Source of the DNA: Phycisphaerales bacterium
Lineage (GTDB): Bacteria; Planctomycetota; Phycisphaerae; Phycisphaerales; SM1A02
Assembly (NCBI GenBank): GCA_022447165.1
Contig: JAKVBR010000058.1
Location: forward strand, 1-9,209
Reading direction: 5' to 3'
Length of the DNA: 9,209 nt
The stretch's first letter is position 1, and the number at the start of each line of letters is the position of its first letter. The notes under the pieces were generated by a model, which worked only from the letters and a program-made list of their open reading frames with translations, made no database searches and was not told the DNA's origin. Below, piece by piece: positions 6,341-9,209 of this stretch. The position numbers were made by a program, and so were the translations under genes.

Positions 6341-7093
6341 ATGGAACATTTTTATAGAACTGTTGCGGATAATTTCCCTCATGAGCTTGACCTCAAACAG
6401 AGAGAGGCCCTCGCTGAACAGCAACTCATCAGAGAGTACCTCGATACCAATGAAGGTTTTTTTCTTGAGATTGGTGCAAATGATCCTTATCTTAACTCTC
6501 AAACATACCATCTAGAACAACTTGGATGGAAGGGAATTCTCGTAGAACCAATCCCAGAGTTATGCAATGAACTGTCAAAAGAGCGACCAAGTTCCATCGT
6601 TCTAGAATGCGCATGTAGCGAGCCAGGATCGCCAAACACTGCTGAGTTTAAAATTGCTGAGCAGAGCGGGAAATCAACCCTCTCCTCTAGTTTCTTAGAT
6701 AAACGAGTAAAAGTTAAATCTACGTTGACCGTAGACATTCGAACTGTGGATTCAATCCTATCTGAACATTTGCAGGGATCACTTTCTTTTGTCTCTGTTG
6801 ATGTAGAAGGCGCTCAACTTGAAGTATTCAAAGGGTTCACACTTCAAGATTGGCAACCAAACTTAATCCTCTTGGAAGATAACCTATTAGATTTAGACAC
6901 CCACCGTCTGATTTGCTCACAAGGATACGAACTCGTTAAAAGAACAGTATTCAATAACTGGTACGTCCCTAAACACGCACCTCGGCCAAAAACTTGCAAA
7001 AAAGAAGACGCCATCCTCAAATGGAAGATAAGACGTGTTCCCTTTCGAAAACTGCGTTACAACTTGCGCAAACTTATTGGTAAAGGCATTTAG
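6341..7093 (+). CDS. FkbM-family SAM-dependent methyltransferase
   Basis: A 250-residue protein of the FkbM type. FFLEIGAND (40-48) is the glycine-rich cofactor loop, GILVEPIPELC provides the acidic ribose-binding residue after the second strand, and SVDVEGAQLEVFKGF is the family hallmark. FkbM enzymes O-methylate sugars, polyketides or other small molecules; beside ugd, a glycan substrate is the best guess. The last ~25 residues are very basic (KWKIRRVPFRKLRYNLRK), which could attach the enzyme to a membrane or another anionic surface. I chose the ATG at 6341 over an in-frame TTG at 6320. The TTG would overlap ogt and lacks a ribosome binding site, whereas AAGGA at 6323-6327 serves the ATG, though the 13-base spacing is long. 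The gene looks more A/T-rich than its neighbours, as often seen for exchanged surface-polysaccharide genes. Confidence 0.88.
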   Translation: MEHFYRTVADNFPHELDLKQREALAEQQLIREYLDTNEGFFLEIGANDPYLNSQTYHLEQLGWKGILVEPIPELCNELSKERPSSIVLECACSEPGSPNTAEFKIAEQSGKSTLSSSFLDKRVKVKSTLTVDIRTVDSILSEHLQGSLSFVSVDVEGAQLEVFKGFTLQDWQPNLILLEDNLLDLDTHRLICSQGYELVKRTVFNNWYVPKHAPRPKTCKKEDAILKWKIRRVPFRKLRYNLRKLIGKGI

Positions 7094-7100
7094 CCAATAA
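7074..7100 (+). other. Stem-loop across the fkbM-type gene stop codon
   Basis: TTATTGGTAAA (7074-7084) can pair with TTTA (7089-7092) and CCAATAA (7094-7100) around a GGCA loop. This gives 11 base pairs with one bulged G at 7093, the last base of the TAG stop. No T-run follows, so it is unlikely to be a terminator. If real, it could stabilise the upstream message or separate expression of the methyltransferase from ugd, which starts about 30 bases on. The stem is A/T-rich and may be chance. Confidence 0.3.
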
Positions 7101-7126
7101 ATCATACTTAATGTAAAATGTTCCTG

Positions 7127-8455
7127 ATGAATATCACCTTAGTAGGCACAGGGTATGTCGGGCTTGTCACTGGCACTTGCTTTGCAAATGTAGGCAACGA
7201 TGTCACATGTCTTGATGTTGACATATCGAAAATTGAGCAGCTATCCAATGGCGAAAGCCCTTTCTATGAACCAGGGCTATCTGAGATGATGACCAAGTGC
7301 ATCGATGACAACCGGCTTCATTTTACATGTTCTAAAAAAGAAGCCTATGAACATGCAGATGTCATCTTCATTTGTGTTGGTACACCAACTGGGGCTAAGG
7401 GCGAATGTGATTTGAGTCACGTCTTTGGAGTTGCAGATGACATCGCAAAAAGCTCAGCAAGTGACCGCTCCCCTCTCATTATTGTAAAATCAACTGTGCC
7501 TGTTGGCACTACACATAAAGTACGAGAGCGAATTCCTGAACGCATGTCCATTGCGAATAACCCAGAGTTCCTTCGCGAAGGTAATGCTATTGAAGATTTC
7601 CGCAGACCAGACCGTGTTGTTTGCGGTGTAGATACTGAAGGTGCCCGAACAGTACTGACCAAATTGTACGCCCCATTCGTTGGTGAAGGCAGGCCGCTCC
7701 TCTTCTTTGACATTCCATCATCTGAAATGGTGAAGTACGCAAGCAACGCCATGCTTGCTTGCAAAATCAGTTTCATCAATGAAATTGCATCGCTTTGCGA
7801 ACGCAATGGCGCAAATATTGATGCCGTCAGAACTGGCATGTGTGCTGACAACAGAATCGGCACGGCATTCTTCAGACCGGGCATTGGTTACGGCGGCTCA
7901 TGCTTCCCAAAGGACACCCTCGCCGTGATGGAAATGGGGCAAGACGCAAATGCGCCATGTCTCGTGAATACTGCAGTGCATGAACTGAACTTACGCCAGC
8001 GCGCGTGGTTTGCTCAGCGAGTCATTGATCACTTTGGAGGGTCACTAGAAGGTAAGCGTATTGCTTTTTGGGGACTCGCATTCAAACCTCGCACCGATGA
8101 TGTTCGAGATGCTCCATCCATCGACATTGCAAAAGCGTTAATAGAGCGAGGTGCTGAAGTCATAGGCTTTGATCCAGAGGCTGCAGAAAACTTCTCAATT
8201 GAAGTGTCTCAAATTGAACTTGCAGATGATATGTACGCGGTCACTTCTCAAGCTGATGCACTAGTCATTTGTACGGAGTGGCCAGAGTTTGGCACATGTT
8301 CTCTTAGCAAAGTCAAAGGGCTGCTCAATGAACCGCTCATTTTTGACGGCAGAAACATGTTTGATGAAGATACGATGACAAAGGCAGGCTTCACTTACTA
8401 TTCTGTTGGAAGACCAACTGTCACGCAATCATCGAACACGACTGCCAATCAATAA
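7127..8455 (+). CDS. ugd: UDP-glucose 6-dehydrogenase
   Basis: A 442-residue NAD-dependent enzyme that oxidises UDP-glucose to UDP-glucuronate in two steps, providing a precursor for acidic exopolysaccharide, capsule or lipid glycans. The Rossmann motif GTGYVG (7-12) follows the first strand, and acidic D30/D32 end the second. NNPEF (144-148) and VKYASN (K203, N207) line the active site. The catalytic thiol is C259 in GYGGSCFPKD, with K262 and D263 close behind. GLAFKPRTDDVRDAP marks the C-terminal UDP-binding domain. The size is normal. I prefer the ATG at 7127 (MNITLVGTGYVG) because homologues begin right at the first strand. An in-frame ATG at 7118 would add three residues, and neither has a clear Shine-Dalgarno. 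The gene follows the FkbM-type gene by about 24-33 bp and is probably co-transcribed. It converges on cydB across 25 bp that show no clear terminator. Confidence 0.96.
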   Translation: MNITLVGTGYVGLVTGTCFANVGNDVTCLDVDISKIEQLSNGESPFYEPGLSEMMTKCIDDNRLHFTCSKKEAYEHADVIFICVGTPTGAKGECDLSHVFGVADDIAKSSASDRSPLIIVKSTVPVGTTHKVRERIPERMSIANNPEFLREGNAIEDFRRPDRVVCGVDTEGARTVLTKLYAPFVGEGRPLLFFDIPSSEMVKYASNAMLACKISFINEIASLCERNGANIDAVRTGMCADNRIGTAFFRPGIGYGGSCFPKDTLAVMEMGQDANAPCLVNTAVHELNLRQRAWFAQRVIDHFGGSLEGKRIAFWGLAFKPRTDDVRDAPSIDIAKALIERGAEVIGFDPEAAENFSIEVSQIELADDMYAVTSQADALVICTEWPEFGTCSLSKVKGLLNEPLIFDGRNMFDEDTMTKAGFTYYSVGRPTVTQSSNTTANQ

Positions 8456-8480
8456 CCCAATCTTTAACCCCATCTTCAAT

Positions 8481-9209
8481 TTAGTCCTTCCAGAAAATTC
8501 TGTAACTCATAAATGTGTACGCGCAGACGAAGGGTAATCCAATGACTGTAAACATGAGCATCCTTGTTAGAGTTGCGTCGCTTGACATTGTGTCATAAAT
8601 CGTGATGTCTGACGATACGCCAATGACTGGGTAAATGAGCATTGCAAATCCAGCGACAACGAGCATGATTGCAATCCAAGAGAGCATGAATTGCACTGTC
8701 TTGTTTTGCGACCACCACATGAATGCCGCAAAACAAGTGATGAATAAGATTGGGACGCCCATAAGAGGATGCGTGATTGGAGCAATCGTTGCAATCCAAG
8801 GCCATGTAATGACAAAGAAGATCCCAGAAACATGCGCGATTTTGTTTAACTTTGAAAACGAAACACGTTTCAATCTTAGGAAGTTCATGCCATGAAGCGT
8901 TAACAAACTTAGCAAACAAACACACACAAGAACCGAGTGCATCGCTTCATCTACATCACCAGTCACCTTACTTAAAGCAAGACCTGAGGCAACCATACCA
9001 AAGATGATGGGGATAATCACGCTCGGCAACCAGAATGCAATGTCCCAAAACCACTTCAAATATTGGCTACGAACCATCGAACGAAACTCTAAACTTGCCC
9101 CCCTGAATATCAGTGAAAAAAGCAATAGAAACACAAAGATGTAGTAATGAGACAAAATGTTTCCATACGCAATTGGAAATGCTGCAAACAAAACTCCTAC
9201 AAACAAAAC
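8481..9209 (-). CDS. cydB: Cytochrome bd ubiquinol oxidase subunit II, N-terminus beyond window edge
   Basis: The frame enters from the right edge and gives 242 residues to a stop at 8481. It is about two-thirds of a CydB of the usual 335-380 residues. The first residues in view (VLFAAFPIAYGNIL) match the end of the conserved GGALFAAFP region. They are followed by LIFRGASLEFR, matching the family's LIFRGVAFEFR-type segment, and a Trp-rich helix. Near the end, ITIYDTMSSDATLTRML and FVCAYTFMSYRIF match the last loop and helix of CydB. About seven hydrophobic helices are visible. CydB is the structural partner of CydA in the bd-type terminal oxidase, which reduces O2 with quinol without pumping protons and works at low oxygen. 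cydA is expected upstream, beyond the right edge. The apparent first Met in this stretch is a TTG and is not the true start. Confidence 0.88.
   Translation of the reverse strand, partial: VLFVGVLFAAFPIAYGNILSHYYIFVFLLLFSLIFRGASLEFRSMVRSQYLKWFWDIAFWLPSVIIPIIFGMVASGLALSKVTGDVDEAMHSVLVCVCLLSLLTLHGMNFLRLKRVSFSKLNKIAHVSGIFFVITWPWIATIAPITHPLMGVPILFITCFAAFMWWSQNKTVQFMLSWIAIMLVVAGFAMLIYPVIGVSSDITIYDTMSSDATLTRMLMFTVIGLPFVCAYTFMSYRIFWKD

Noticed and set aside
7417..7884. 155-codon minus-strand open frame opposite ugd
   Set aside because: It lies wholly inside the strongly conserved ugd gene on the other strand, has no domain and no ribosome binding site.
1..9209. Defence island, CRISPR array, transposon or prophage
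   Set aside because: No regularly spaced repeats, terminal inverted repeats, transposase, integrase, nuclease or toxin-antitoxin sequences were seen; the genes are housekeeping or envelope types.

Overview
The window is a densely packed bacterial chromosomal segment of housekeeping and cell-envelope genes. There are ten protein-coding genes, two of them cut by the window edges (the membrane/TPR-like gene on the left and cydB on the right). I see no rRNA, tRNA, CRISPR array, insertion sequence, prophage or integration signature. Base composition looks moderate, roughly mid-40s percent G+C by eye. The best lineage hint is the EF-G-like protein, whose G3 box reads DTPGSPGF instead of DTPGHVDF. 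I recall such P/G-type EF-G paralogues from Planctomycetota and some other groups. Together with the membrane/helical-repeat protein at the left edge, I lean towards a planctomycete, perhaps Phycisphaerae-like. This is inference, not proof.

Layout, left to right. (1) A minus-strand pair at 1-1221: a small single-domain cupin followed after 7 bp by a membrane-anchored helical-repeat protein of unknown function that runs off the left edge. (2) Divergent from it, a plus-strand glyoxalase-II-like metallo-beta-lactamase-fold hydrolase (1256-1894). It converges, with a 3-bp gap, on (3) a full-length but GTPase-altered elongation factor G paralogue (1898-3952, minus). (4) Upstream of the EF-G gene on the same strand lies a glyA-trmL pair (5865-4075): serine hydroxymethyltransferase and a tRNA wobble-nucleotide 2'-O-methyltransferase. 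The 122-bp gap between trmL and the EF-G gene is the longest non-coding stretch. It holds the most conspicuous non-coding signal, a long interrupted palindrome followed by five T residues on the minus strand. (5) Divergent from glyA by 21 bp is a plus-strand run of ogt (O6-methylguanine repair), an FkbM-type methyltransferase and ugd (UDP-glucose dehydrogenase), 5887-8455. (6) Converging on ugd is the C-terminal two-thirds of cydB, a cytochrome bd oxidase subunit; the missing 5' part, and probably cydA, lie beyond the right edge.

How the genes fit together. glyA supplies one-carbon units that feed S-adenosylmethionine, which TrmL and the FkbM enzyme would use. trmL and the EF-G paralogue both act in translation. 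fkbM and ugd together suggest production or decoration of a uronic-acid-containing surface glycan. No gene set here forms an obvious new defence or mobile system. The points most worth a second look are the EF-G paralogue with its replaced catalytic histidine, the palindrome in front of it, and the unknown membrane/repeat protein.
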